This document shows positions 15,784 through 24,975 of a DNA stretch of 53,375 nucleotides, one piece after another. A program made the translations under genes and the position numbers. The notes under the pieces are model-generated. The model did no database searches. It worked only from the letters and a program-made list of their open reading frames with translations, and was not told where the DNA came from. Within the stretch, counting starts at the first letter, position 1. Every line of letters begins with the position of its first letter. The stretch comes from Alphaproteobacteria bacterium (GTDB lineage Bacteria; Pseudomonadota; Alphaproteobacteria; Rhodobacterales; Rhodobacteraceae), in the NCBI GenBank assembly GCA_030433335.1, contig JAUILL010000024.1, positions 1 to 53,375 on the forward strand, read 5' to 3'.

Positions 15784-15842
15784 GGCTGCCCCTCTAGCCT
15801 TGACCCCAACGGGACCTTGCACGTTTTGCGAGTGGAGGAGCA

Positions 15843-16643
15843 ATGCTGGACCAATCAAGAACCGATGCCCTCGGGGATGCGCTGTATGATGCGCTGACCT
15901 CGGGCAGACCCACCCCGAAAATCAGTGCGTTAGAGCCGGATAGCGATATCGAGGACGCCTATCGCATCCAGCTGCGGATGCTGCAGCGCCGTCTGGACGC
16001 GGGCGACACGGTGATCGGCAAGAAGATCGGCCTGACCAGCCGCGCCATTCAGGACGCCTTGGGCGTGTATCAGCCCGATTTCGGGCAGGTCACGCAGGCG
16101 ATGCTGTTCGAGGACGGCGCGACCATTGATCTGGGCACCCTGATGCAGCCGCGTCTGGAGGGCGAGCTGGCCTTCCGCCTGAAGTCCGACCTGATGGGGC
16201 CGGGGGTAACGGTGACCGATGTGATCCGCGCGACCGACTACGTGACCCCCTGTTTCGAGATCGTCGATACCCGCTTTGATGACTGGCAGATCAAGATTCA
16301 GGACACCGTGGCGGACAATGCCTCTTGCGGGGTGTTCGTGTTGGGCAATGCGCAGGCCGATCCTCGCGATCTGGACCTGAGCCTTGCAGGCATGGTGCTG
16401 GAGAAAAATGGCGAGGTGATCGCCACGGGGGCAGGGGCCGCGGTTCAGGGCTCGCCCGTGATGGCGGTGGCTTGGCTGGCAAATACTTTGGGCAAGCTGG
16501 GGATCGGACTGAAGGCTGGCGAGATCATCCTGTCCGGTGCGCAGGCCCCGCTGATGGCGGTGGCCGATGGTGACCACTTTACCTGTGAAATCGCTGGCGT
16601 CGGCAAATGCGAATTGCGTTTCAAAGGGGAGGCACAGGTATGA
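15843..16643 (+). CDS. dmpE: 2-oxopent-4-enoate hydratase
   Basis: 266 residues of the fumarylacetoacetate-hydrolase-like MhpD/DmpE family. IGKKIGLTS (about 59-67) and the signature [17 protein letters not shown] separate the hydratase from the paralogous decarboxylase encoded next. The acidic metal ligands lie in RLEGELAF. It adds water to 2-hydroxypenta-2,4-dienoate to give 4-hydroxy-2-oxovalerate. GGAGGAG precedes the ATG. The decarboxylase start overlaps its stop, in line with the known physical complex of the two enzymes. Confidence 0.92.
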   Translation: MLDQSRTDALGDALYDALTSGRPTPKISALEPDSDIEDAYRIQLRMLQRRLDAGDTVIGKKIGLTSRAIQDALGVYQPDFGQVTQAMLFEDGATIDLGTLMQPRLEGELAFRLKSDLMGPGVTVTDVIRATDYVTPCFEIVDTRFDDWQIKIQDTVADNASCGVFVLGNAQADPRDLDLSLAGMVLEKNGEVIATGAGAAVQGSPVMAVAWLANTLGKLGIGLKAGEIILSGAQAPLMAVADGDHFTCEIAGVGKCELRFKGEAQV

Positions 16644-17446
16644 GCTTTGATACGCCGAAAGCCCTGAGTGACATTGCGATCGAACGGCTGGCCGAGCGTG
16701 TGGAAACTGCGCAGCGTTACGCCACCCCGATCCACAAACTGACCGAGGATTATCCGGATCTGACCGTGGCCGAGGGCTACCGCGTTCAAACAGCCCTGCG
16801 CCGCAGCCTTGAGGGGCGCGGGCAGCGGGTGATCGGTTGGAAGGCAGGTCTGACCTCGAAACCCAAGATGGCGCAGATGGGGGTCTCGACCCCTGCGATC
16901 GGCTTCCTGACCGACGCGATGGAGCGGCCCGCCAACAGCGCAATCAGTGTCAGTGATCTGATCCACCCGCGGGTCGAGGCCGAGATCGCCTTTGTCACCA
17001 AGACCGAACTGTCCGGCAAAGTCACCGCAGCCGAAGTCATGGCCGCCACCGACTATGTCCAGCCTGCGCTCGAGGTGATCGACAGCCGCTTTTCCGGCTT
17101 CAAGTTCGATCTGGAAAGCGTGATCGCCGATAACAGTTCCTCGGCCCGATACGTGCCGGGTGGCCGGATGGTGCGGCCCGACGCGCTGGACCTGCGCACG
17201 GTAGGCGTGGTGATGGAGCACAACGGCCAGATCGCACAGATCGGCGCTGGGGCCGAGGTTCTGGGCCATCCCGCCGAGGCCATCGCCATGCTGGTCGGCG
17301 TGCTGGACGACATCGGGGAAACCTTGCCCGCTGGCAGCTTTGTCATGGCGGGGGCGATCACAGCGGCCATCCCCGTGAAGGCCGGCGACACCATCACCGC
17401 AAGATTTTACGAAATGGGCTCGATCACGGTGACCTTCACCGACTGA
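16640..17446 (+). CDS. dmpH: 2-oxo-3-hexenedioate (4-oxalocrotonate) decarboxylase
   Basis: 268 residues from the ATG at 16640, which overlaps the hydratase stop (ATGA). It has the decarboxylase-type signature FKFDLESVIADNSSSARYV and the metal-binding RVEAEIAF. It decarboxylates the tautomer to 2-hydroxypenta-2,4-dienoate, passed to the hydratase. It is paralogous to the hydratase at roughly one-third identity by eye. Confidence 0.92.
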   Translation: MSFDTPKALSDIAIERLAERVETAQRYATPIHKLTEDYPDLTVAEGYRVQTALRRSLEGRGQRVIGWKAGLTSKPKMAQMGVSTPAIGFLTDAMERPANSAISVSDLIHPRVEAEIAFVTKTELSGKVTAAEVMAATDYVQPALEVIDSRFSGFKFDLESVIADNSSSARYVPGGRMVRPDALDLRTVGVVMEHNGQIAQIGAGAEVLGHPAEAIAMLVGVLDDIGETLPAGSFVMAGAITAAIPVKAGDTITARFYEMGSITVTFTD

Positions 17447-17470
17447 TCGCCCGAGAGGGAGGAAGACAAC

Positions 17471-18388
17471 ATGAGCAAAATCAGATGCGCTCTGATCAGG
17501 TCGGGGAATATTGGGACCGACCTGATGTATAAACTGCTGCGTTCCGACGTGCTGGAGCCCGTGTGGATGGTGGGCATCGACCCCGAGTCCGAAGGGCTGA
17601 AACGCGCGGCAGAAAAGGGGCTGAAAACCACCGCCACCGGAGTGGACGGGTTGCTGCCCCACGTCGAGGCGGACGGCATCCAGATCGCCTTTGATGCGAC
17701 CTCGGCCTATGTGCACGCGGAAAACAGCCGCAAGCTGAACGATCTGGGGGTGCTGATGGTGGACCTGACGCCCACCGCGATCGGGCCGCTGTGCGTGCCG
17801 CCGGTGAACTTGGCGGAATTGGCGGGCGACCGGCCCATGAACGTGAACATGATCTCTTGCGCGGGGCAGGCGACGATCCCGATGGTAGCCGCGGTCAGCT
17901 CGGTCCAGCCGGTGGAGTACGCCGAAATCATCGCGTCCCTCTCCAGCAAATCCGTTGGTCCGGGCACGCGGGCGAATTTGGATGAGTTCACCTACACGAC
18001 CTCGAACGCCTTGGAAAAACTCGGCGGCGCGAAAAAGGGTAAGGCTCTAGCGATCATCAACCCCGCCGAGCCGCCTCTGATCATGCGCAACACGGTCTAT
18101 TGCGAGGTTGGGGGTGAACCCGATCAGGCCGCAATAACCGCTTCGGTCAAGGCGATGATCGCGCAGGTGCAGCGCTATGTCCCCGGCTATAAGCTGGTGA
18201 ACGGCCCCGATTTCGACGGCAACCGCGTGGCGATCTTCCTCGAGGTGGCTGGGCTTGGGGACTTCTTGCCGACCTATGCGGGCAACCTCGATGTGATGAC
18301 CGCTGCCGCCGCCCGCACTGCCGAGATGTTCGCCGAGCGGATGCTGGATGGCACTTTGACCCTGCCGAAACCGGAGATGGCCCAATGA
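17471..18388 (+). CDS. dmpF: Acetaldehyde dehydrogenase (acylating)
   Basis: 305 residues. An N-terminal Rossmann loop (RSGNIGTDL) binds NAD, and the catalytic C130 lies in [13 protein letters not shown]. It converts acetaldehyde from the aldolase to acetyl-CoA. It overlaps the aldolase gene by four bases, as expected because the two proteins form a substrate-channelling complex. GAGGGAGGAAG stands before the ATG. Confidence 0.95.
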   Translation: MSKIRCALIRSGNIGTDLMYKLLRSDVLEPVWMVGIDPESEGLKRAAEKGLKTTATGVDGLLPHVEADGIQIAFDATSAYVHAENSRKLNDLGVLMVDLTPTAIGPLCVPPVNLAELAGDRPMNVNMISCAGQATIPMVAAVSSVQPVEYAEIIASLSSKSVGPGTRANLDEFTYTTSNALEKLGGAKKGKALAIINPAEPPLIMRNTVYCEVGGEPDQAAITASVKAMIAQVQRYVPGYKLVNGPDFDGNRVAIFLEVAGLGDFLPTYAGNLDVMTAAAARTAEMFAERMLDGTLTLPKPEMAQ

Positions 18389-19431
18389 CCAAAAGCCCGA
18401 TGGACGGCATGACCGTCAAACTGCACGACATGTCCCTGCGCGACGGGATGCATGCGAAGCGTGAACAAATCCCCGTCGAGATGATGGTGAAGATCGCCAA
18501 GGAGCTCGATCAGGCGCGCGTGCCTTATCTGCAAGTGACCCACGGCGCGGGCCTTGGGGGGAACTCGATCCAGCACGGGCGGGCGCTGCATTCGAACGCC
18601 GAGTATATCTCGGCGGTGGCGGATGTGGTGGAGAACGCGGTGATCTCGGTGCTGCTGATCCCCGGCATGGGGACCATGGCCGAGTTGCAAGAGGCCTATG
18701 ACTGCGGCGCGCGCTCCGTCCACGTGGCGACCCACTGCACCGAGGCCGATACCTCGCCCCAGCACATCGCATTTGCCCGTGAGTTGGGGATGGATACCAG
18801 CGGCTTCCTGATGATGTCACACCTGAACACGTCCGAGGGGCTCGTTCAGCAGGCGCTGCTGATGGAGAGCTACGGAGCGAACACGGTCTATGTGACGGAC
18901 TCGGCAGGTGCGATGCTGACCCACGAAGTGACCGAGGCCATCACCATGATGCGCGATGCCCTGAAGCCCGAGACCGAGATCGGCTTTCATGGGCACCATA
19001 ACCTTGGGCTGGGGATTGCGAACTCGATCGCTGCTATCGGGGCAGGGGCTAGCCGGATTGATGCGTCGCTCGCGGGCCTTGGGGCCGGTGCGGGCAACGC
19101 CCCGATCGAGGTTCTGGCCGCCGTCTGTGACCGCATGGGGATTGCCACGGGCTGCGATACCTTCGCCCTGATGGATCTGGCCGAGGATGTGGTCGTCCCC
19201 TTCATGGATCACGTGGTCCGCGCGGACCGTGAGGCGCTGACCTTGGGCTATGCGGGCGTTTACTCGACCTTCCTGCTGCCCGCGAAACGCGCGGCACAGC
19301 GGTTCGGCCTGCCTGCGCGGGATATCTTGGTTGAACTTGGCCGCAAGAAGATGATCGGCGGGCAAGAGGACATGATCCAGGACACGGCCATGACCATGGC
19401 GCGAGACCGCGGCCTCCTTGAAAGCGTCTAA
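18385..19431 (+). CDS. dmpG: 4-hydroxy-2-oxovalerate aldolase
   Basis: 348 residues. Catalytic R19, D20 and H23 lie in [11 protein letters not shown]; the metal ligands H202 and H204 lie in GFHGHHNLG, matching DmpG positions with an offset of two. It cleaves 4-hydroxy-2-oxovalerate to pyruvate and acetaldehyde in the DmpFG complex. It is the last gene of the plus-strand meta-cleavage operon. A GC-rich stem-loop follows. Confidence 0.95.
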   Translation: MTKSPMDGMTVKLHDMSLRDGMHAKREQIPVEMMVKIAKELDQARVPYLQVTHGAGLGGNSIQHGRALHSNAEYISAVADVVENAVISVLLIPGMGTMAELQEAYDCGARSVHVATHCTEADTSPQHIAFARELGMDTSGFLMMSHLNTSEGLVQQALLMESYGANTVYVTDSAGAMLTHEVTEAITMMRDALKPETEIGFHGHHNLGLGIANSIAAIGAGASRIDASLAGLGAGAGNAPIEVLAAVCDRMGIATGCDTFALMDLAEDVVVPFMDHVVRADREALTLGYAGVYSTFLLPAKRAAQRFGLPARDILVELGRKKMIGGQEDMIQDTAMTMARDRGLLESV

Positions 19432-19438
19432 TAGCTCG

Positions 19439-19464
19439 GGCCGGTGCGTTCGTGCGTGCCGGCC
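19439..19464 (+). terminator. GC-rich stem-loop after the aldolase gene
   Basis: GGCCGG (19439-19444) pairs with CCGGCC (19459-19464), and the stem can extend inwards by four more pairs including two G-U. No T-run follows, so termination is possible but not proven. Confidence 0.35.
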
Positions 19465-19715
19465 GACGCCACCGATCCGTTGGAGTGGCGCTGATTGCTC
19501 TCAGTGCGAGATACTGGCTCTCCCTCGAACACATAGGAGGTTCGCTATTATCAGCGCATTCTTCTCGGGTTTCCGACCCAATGCCCCAATTTTCCGAGAA
19601 ATCTGTCAATCTGCTCGCGCCTGCTCTCGTTGGTGCTTGCGCTTCTCCTGTGAGCCATCATCGTTTTTGCCCCGTGACCTCGTGCCGGAGGCGCAAAGAG
19701 TGGCTATCAGGTTGA

Positions 19716-20408
19716 GTGATTGTTGTGGATTTGGAAACGAACGCTGTGCGGGTCGATCTATGGATGTTCTCCGTCACCGATATTGCTCCGGACGTCGCAT
19801 TTGATTTGCTGACATCAAACGAGCAAAGCCGAGCGCTCCGGATATTGAGCGCAACGCGTCAAACGCGGTTTATAGCGGCGCATTCGGGGCTCCGGCTCAT
19901 TCTAGCGGATAGTTTGAATCTGCCGCCTGTGGACGTGGTTGTCGCTGAACAGCCGCTTGGAAAGCCCATAGTGTTGGCGGACAAAGCTGTGCATTTCAGC
20001 CTCTCCTATAGCGGGGACCGTGTCCTCGTGGGGTGTTCGGCGGTGGAAATAGGCGTTGATCTCGAGCTTTTGCAGGATTTCGACTGGCAAGAGGTGGCGG
20101 ACCAGATGCTCCATCCCAAAGAGCGCGCGTGGTTGCAGGAGAATGCTGCTGGGCTGGACGCATTCTACAAGATTTGGACCTTGAAAGAGGCCTACCTAAA
20201 GGGAGTGGGCACGGGGTTTGCGAAAGATTTGGACAGTTTCGTACTCCTGCCGGGGCAGGCTTGTCGCATAAATCAGACCAACAAAAGAACCTCTTGGTGC
20301 GTTGCGAATATTGCGATTGACGACGATTGCGTGGCGGCGATTGCTGTGGCTGCAGAGGCGTTTGAGGTGCGCCATAGATGCTTTGAAGAACTGTTGCCAA
20401 AGGGGTGA
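19716..20408 (+). CDS. 4'-phosphopantetheinyl transferase, Sfp type
   Basis: 230 residues from a GTG start at 19716 with AGG close upstream. The motifs FSLSYSGD (94-101), GVDLE (113-117) and WTLKEAYLKGVG (154-165) are the three conserved blocks of Sfp-type transferases; D115 and E157 are the magnesium ligands. It moves phosphopantetheine from CoA to a carrier-protein serine. No peptide synthetase, polyketide synthase or carrier protein is in the window, so its target lies elsewhere. It is isolated: 284 bases follow the aldolase, and the cellulase gene is convergent. Confidence 0.92.
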   Translation: MIVVDLETNAVRVDLWMFSVTDIAPDVAFDLLTSNEQSRALRILSATRQTRFIAAHSGLRLILADSLNLPPVDVVVAEQPLGKPIVLADKAVHFSLSYSGDRVLVGCSAVEIGVDLELLQDFDWQEVADQMLHPKERAWLQENAAGLDAFYKIWTLKEAYLKGVGTGFAKDLDSFVLLPGQACRINQTNKRTSWCVANIAIDDDCVAAIAVAAEAFEVRHRCFEELLPKG

Positions 20409-20435
20409 TCCGGCGCGACGGGGCCGCGCCGGATC
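20407..20435. terminator. Bidirectional terminator
   Basis: GATCCGGCGCG (20407-20417) pairs perfectly with CGCGCCGGATC (20425-20435) across a seven-base loop. The left arm begins at the transferase stop codon. CTTTGC follows on the plus strand. Confidence 0.75.
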
Positions 20436-20454
20436 TTTGCTTCCGAGAGTGGTG

Positions 20455-23400
20455 TTATGAAAGGATGTCGTCTGCGATCAGGCCAGCAAGGGCACCAGAG
20501 AATCCGGCGTTGTAGTCGGTTGCGACTTCGTTCTGGACGTAGTCGGTCCGGCTGTCGGTGTAGTTGCCGTTCTGGTCCGGACCGCCAACCAAGGCGCCGG
20601 TTAGGGTGTAGAGATTGTCGGCGCTATCGCCGACATTGGTGGTTCCCGAGGCTCCGCGGTGATGCGGGTTCAAGGGGTAGTCATCGCCGAACCCGACCAC
20701 ATAGCTTTGACCGTCAGGGTTGTCCCCCATCATGTAGTCGATCTGGTCGGAGGCGAAATCAAAGAGTTCCTCGGCATAATCGTCGTCGCCAAGCTCTTGG
20801 GCCAGATCAGCACGCTCGACCGCGACAAAGGCCATGTTCGCCGCGTATCGGTTCGAGCCCCAGCTATCCAGCCAGGCCAGCCCGTCATTCGTGTCGGTGC
20901 CAGGCGTACGGGTGAGAGAATTCATCATGTAGTCAAGATGTTCGTCCACATCGTTGATGTAGGTCGCATCACCCGTCGCATCGGCCAACAGCATCGCGAC
21001 TCCGTTGGATTTGTCGTCCCATCCCAGAGCCCAATAGGTTGAGCCGCCGGGGTAGTAACTCTCTGCAAGGTCCAGATAGCTGTCGTCACCCGTCGCCTCA
21101 TAGAGCCATGCGGCACCCCACGATAGCTCGTCAGTGTAGCCGCTGTAGCTGTTGTAAAAACTCTGCGCATCAGTGACAGCGTTGGTGTAGGTGCCTTGAT
21201 AGGTCTCGGCGAAATCATAGAGCTGGATTGCCGTTTCCAGGAGTTCGTCCGCATAGGCAGTGTTCCCTGCCTCTCGGAATACGATTGAGGCCGAGGCCAG
21301 CGCTGCCGCTGTTTCGGCGGTGACTTCGGTGCCGGGGGTGTCGGCGGTCACGTAGTAGGTGGGACGCTCCATGGTCATGTCTTCAGGGGCGCCCCAGTAG
21401 CTGTGATCGATGTCGCCATCGCCAACCTGCGCATAGAAGATATCATCGCTCAGGTCCGCGGTGCCGTTGTCGTCGTAGCAGCGAAGGAAGTAATCCGTGA
21501 CCCACTCCAGATGGTTAAGGATGTCCTCGAAGGCGCCTGCGGCCTCGTAGCCTTCGGTATAGTCGGCGGCCCCCCATGCCAACATGGTCGCGCTATAGGC
21601 CATGGGGAAGCCGAACTTCACGTGGTCACCCGCATCATACCAGCCGCCGGTCAGATCGACGCCCACATCGCTGCCATCGGTCAAGGCGCTGTCCCCACGC
21701 CAGTCCAGCGGGTAGTCGTCAGGCAATGCGCCCGAATATTGCGCGTAGTAGAAGTCCATCGACATATCGAGGACGGTCTCATAGTCCGAAACGTCAAAGG
21801 GCGAGCCTGTGTTGTCGCTCGTGTCGGCATCGACGTCGATGGGATCGGTCGTATCGTCGCCTGTGTCTGTTCCCGTATCAGAGCCTGTATCGGTGGTCGT
21901 GTCGCCTCCGGTTGTCTGGGTGTCGCCATCCACTTCGATGGTCATGGTCAGGCCGTCTGTCGGCACAATCCCGTCGGCGGTAAAGCCAAAGGTTTTGCTT
22001 TCGCCGGGATCAAGGTTCAGCGTCCAGTCGGCCGCGTCGAACAGCACATCGCCGTCCGCTTCATTGGTGTAGGTCGCACCCCACGCATTGCGGACGGTGA
22101 ACCCTGCTTCAGGCACCAGAAGCGAGAACGCCGCGACGGTGCTTTCGGTGTCGTTGGTGATCGTGATGTCACCGTTGAAGCCATTGCCCCATTCGTTGGT
22201 GATCGTGAAAGAGACATCGGGCAGGTTGATGCTGTCGTCGCCGGCGGTAATTGTGTCCTCTCCGTCGGTCACGGTGTCTTCTCCGGTCCCGAGCGTGTCC
22301 TCTTCGTCAGAGGTGGTGTCCTCGCCCGAGGAGATGGTATCGTCGCCGTCGCTCAGGGTGTCATCGCCGCCTGCGACGGTGTCATCTCCGGTCGTGACGG
22401 TATCGTCGCCCGTCGAAACCGTGTCATCGCCTGCCGAGACAGTGTCGTCACCATCAGAGACTGTATCGTCACCTGTTGGGGCGGTGTCTTCGCCCAAGAC
22501 ATAGGTGGTGCCGTCAATGATGGCAGAATAGGTGATCGTACTATCTTCTGGGACGGTGCCTTTGCCGTTAAAGCCGATCGAGACCGACTGTCCGGGATCA
22601 AGATCCGTCGCATAGCCGCTCGCGGTGATCACAAGATCGCCGTTGGTGTCGATATAGGTGGATGCGCCCCATGTGCTCGAAATGGTGAAGCTGGGAGTGC
22701 TGATGCGGACTTCGATGTTTTCGACCACTTGATCCGACGTGTTCTCGATATCGAGATAAGTGGTGAAGCCTGAACTCCAGACATTGCCTTGACGCCAAGT
22801 GATTGTCGGCAGTGCGATGGATGTGTCGTCGGCGGTTCCGCCATCGACGGTGTCATCACCCGTGCTGACGGTATCCTCGCCTGCATCGACAGTATCGTCG
22901 CCGCCAGCCACGGTATCATCGCCAGAACTGACGGTGTCGTCGCCTGACGAAACGGTATCGTCACCACTGCCAACCGTGTCATCGCCCGTTGACACCGTGT
23001 CCTCGCCTGCGCCAACGGTATCCTCGCCGGTGGTGTCCTCGGTGTCGGAGGTGTCTTCGCCGATCATATAGGTGACGCCATCAATCACCGCGCCATAGGC
23101 GACAGTGCCGTCGGCGGGCAGGGTGCCTTTGCCGTTGAAGCCGACTGACACTGATTGTCCGGGATCAAGGCCCAGACTGTAGCCAGAGCCTGAAATCACC
23201 AGTGTTCCGTCTGCAAGTACGGTCGAAGTCGCGCCCCAGATGTTCGAGACGGTAAAGCTGGGGTCGGTGATGACGATCCGGAAATCGTCAACGTACACGC
23301 CAGAGGTGTTCTCGATGTCGATATATGTGGTAAAGCCGCCATTCCACACAGTGCCCTGACGCCAAGTGAATGTGGGCAGAGCGTCCGGCGTATTGCTTCC

Positions 23401-24975
23401 CGAAGTATCCTCGCCACTGTCTGAACCACTATCTGATCCGGTGTCATCTGCGCCCGCATCCGTCGTGTCGTCGCCCGAGGACACGGAGTCCTCGTAGGGC
23501 AGGTTGGGTTCGGCCCCGGTGTCGGGGTTTGCCTCGACCGTTGCCATGTCGAACAGATCGTCGTCCTCTAGGGTGGTGTCGGAGAAAACGAAATCTTCCA
23601 CATTGCGCACCAGAGTGCGTCCGCCCGCATGGGTCAGATACAGGTCAGCTCCGTCCGCCGTGATCGCATAATCCGACAGCGCGCCGCTCAGGATCAGGGT
23701 ATCCGTCGACGCTTCGCCATTGATCGTGTCGCTGCCGTCTGACCCGTAGATGACGTCATTGCCATTGCCGCCGTTGATGTAGTCGTCTCCAGCGCCGCCG
23801 TGAGCTGTGTCATTGCCGCCGACCATCCAGAGAGAGGCCCCGGCATCGCGGGCATAGGCCTCGTCGCCCTTGCTGCTGGCGACGAGCGTTCCAAAGGTAA
23901 TCTCGTTCGTGGTGGGATCGGTCGGGGCGCCGTAGCTTTCGCCTTCGTTAAAGAAGGTAGCCCAACCCAAGTAACCTTGCTCGGACTCGTTCCGCACCAT
24001 CTCGTCGACGACAACGGTGTTGTATTGGTCGCGGCCCCCGTGAAAGTTGATGTCTCGGTTCGTATAGGTGACCTGCACGTAGTTGTTGCTGGCCGTGGTG
24101 TAGCTGGCGAAGAGCACTGCGTGACGGGTGTCCGTGATCGTCAGATCGGTAAACTCGCTTTCGTAGACGTCGCGGATCCAGACCGCATACCCATTGCCGC
24201 CAGCGCCTTTGTTGAGCGTGCCGTCCATCGAGAAATCATCAAGGGTGACGTCGATGCTGCCCGCAAAGGTCACACCGTGACTGATGCCGTCTTGAATGCC
24301 AATATTGGTGAGCGTCGCGCCAGATGTACCGCCCACCATGATCATGGTCTGGCCCTGACCGCTGCTGTTGTAGAACGCGCCCGGATCGGCCTCTCCATAG
24401 GGACCGACCATTGTAAAGCCTGACAGGGTATTGCCTTCGATCAGGTTGCGGGTCTGGACCTCTGTGATCGCAGGGTCGAAATCAAAGGTGAGGGGGGTGT
24501 CGAACCCGATGGTGTCCCCATCGACCGACGTGACCTCGACCATGATCGTGCGCAGAGGGTTGCTTTTCTTCCACTGGGTGTCGCCGATTTCAGCGAAATA
24601 CTCCGAGGTGTTCTCGGCGGCGATGTAGATATAGTCGCCGACCTGAATGTCATGACCGGACTCGACCGTGATCGAGGTGTCGCCTGCCGAAGCAGCTTCG
24701 GCCAGCCCATCCGTGGCGGCGATGTCGGTCTTGTAGAGTTCGAGCCCCAGCACGATGGCGGGATCAGAGCCGATTGCGCTCGTGACATTGATGATCGTCT
24801 CGCCTTCGCCCTGGCCGATCAGAGAGATGTTGCTGCGGTCGATCGTGACCGTCCTGTCAAAGCTGTAGGAGCCTGCCTGCAAAACGAAAGTGGTATTTTC
24901 GTCGGCTGCGTCAATCATGGATTGCAGTTGCGCGGCTGTGGTCCCGAGGGGCACATCGATATACGTCTGTGGCAT
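20455..24975 (-). CDS. Giant multidomain GH9 cellulase: beta-helix, RTX block, three CBM2-like modules, GH9
   Basis: 1506 residues. In order: a parallel beta-helix, pectate-lyase-like domain (about 1-375); RTX calcium-binding nonapeptides (about 386-421, GGAGDDYINGGNGND); an Asp-rich linker; CBM2-like modules at about 534-638, 721-828 and 916-1018, each with N-G-G-F/S-G-F, a W-G-A loop and L-D-P-G-x-S; between them two linkers of GDDTVxx heptads; then a GH9 catalytic domain (about 1063-1504). GH9 residues are intact: nucleophile/base D1114 and D1117 in GGWYDAGDH, NPHHR at 1436-1440, and acid E1483 in YVQNEVATDYNAGF. The expected reaction is endo-hydrolysis of beta-1,4-glucan. There is no classical signal peptide; the RTX block points to type I secretion, but it is internal, not C-terminal, and no ABC/MFP export genes are nearby. 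The protein is very acidic, as extracellular marine proteins often are. Confidence 0.93.
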   Translation of the reverse strand: MPQTYIDVPLGTTAAQLQSMIDAADENTTFVLQAGSYSFDRTVTIDRSNISLIGQGEGETIINVTSAIGSDPAIVLGLELYKTDIAATDGLAEAASAGDTSITVESGHDIQVGDYIYIAAENTSEYFAEIGDTQWKKSNPLRTIMVEVTSVDGDTIGFDTPLTFDFDPAITEVQTRNLIEGNTLSGFTMVGPYGEADPGAFYNSSGQGQTMIMVGGTSGATLTNIGIQDGISHGVTFAGSIDVTLDDFSMDGTLNKGAGGNGYAVWIRDVYESEFTDLTITDTRHAVLFASYTTASNNYVQVTYTNRDINFHGGRDQYNTVVVDEMVRNESEQGYLGWATFFNEGESYGAPTDPTTNEITFGTLVASSKGDEAYARDAGASLWMVGGNDTAHGGAGDDYINGGNGNDVIYGSDGSDTINGEASTDTLILSGALSDYAITADGADLYLTHAGGRTLVRNVEDFVFSDTTLEDDDLFDMATVEANPDTGAEPNLPYEDSVSSGDDTTDAGADDTGSDSGSDSGEDTSGSNTPDALPTFTWRQGTVWNGGFTTYIDIENTSGVYVDDFRIVITDPSFTVSNIWGATSTVLADGTLVISGSGYSLGLDPGQSVSVGFNGKGTLPADGTVAYGAVIDGVTYMIGEDTSDTEDTTGEDTVGAGEDTVSTGDDTVGSGDDTVSSGDDTVSSGDDTVAGGDDTVDAGEDTVSTGDDTVDGGTADDTSIALPTITWRQGNVWSSGFTTYLDIENTSDQVVENIEVRISTPSFTISSTWGASTYIDTNGDLVITASGYATDLDPGQSVSIGFNGKGTVPEDSTITYSAIIDGTTYVLGEDTAPTGDDTVSDGDDTVSAGDDTVSTGDDTVTTGDDTVAGGDDTLSDGDDTISSGEDTTSDEEDTLGTGEDTVTDGEDTITAGDDSINLPDVSFTITNEWGNGFNGDITITNDTESTVAAFSLLVPEAGFTVRNAWGATYTNEADGDVLFDAADWTLNLDPGESKTFGFTADGIVPTDGLTMTIEVDGDTQTTGGDTTTDTGSDTGTDTGDDTTDPIDVDADTSDNTGSPFDVSDYETVLDMSMDFYYAQYSGALPDDYPLDWRGDSALTDGSDVGVDLTGGWYDAGDHVKFGFPMAYSATMLAWGAADYTEGYEAAGAFEDILNHLEWVTDYFLRCYDDNGTADLSDDIFYAQVGDGDIDHSYWGAPEDMTMERPTYYVTADTPGTEVTAETAAALASASIVFREAGNTAYADELLETAIQLYDFAETYQGTYTNAVTDAQSFYNSYSGYTDELSWGAAWLYEATGDDSYLDLAESYYPGGSTYWALGWDDKSNGVAMLLADATGDATYINDVDEHLDYMMNSLTRTPGTDTNDGLAWLDSWGSNRYAANMAFVAVERADLAQELGDDDYAEELFDFASDQIDYMMGDNPDGQSYVVGFGDDYPLNPHHRGASGTTNVGDSADNLYTLTGALVGGPDQNGNYTDSRTDYVQNEVATDYNAGFSGALAGLIADDILS
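22231..22491 (-). repeat. Heptad-repeat linker 3 of the GH9 protein (21-bp units)
   Basis: It encodes residues 829-915: twelve consecutive seven-residue units of the form (G/E)-(D/E)-D-T-V-x-x plus a partial one. Units differ mainly at synonymous and x positions, so the DNA copies are diverged even though the peptide pattern is kept. Confidence 0.85.
22816..23061 (-). repeat. Heptad-repeat linker 2 of the GH9 protein (21-bp units)
   Basis: It encodes residues 639-720, with nine uninterrupted (G)-(D/E)-D-T-V-x-x heptads. It joins CBM2-like modules one and two. It is the same unit as in linker 3, indicating duplication of a linker-plus-CBM block. Confidence 0.85.

Noticed and set aside
21403..22773. 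Long open frame (about 456 codons) on the plus strand opposite the GH9 gene
   Set aside because: It is a shadow of the Asp/Thr-rich coding strand. The predicted protein is low-complexity Val/Gly/Ile repeats with no family resemblance and no ribosome site, whereas the minus strand carries intact catalytic motifs.
22231..23061. Tandem 21-bp units considered as a CRISPR array or minisatellite
   Set aside because: The units are in frame, have no alternating spacer/repeat structure, and encode a regular heptapeptide linker. They are part of the coding sequence.
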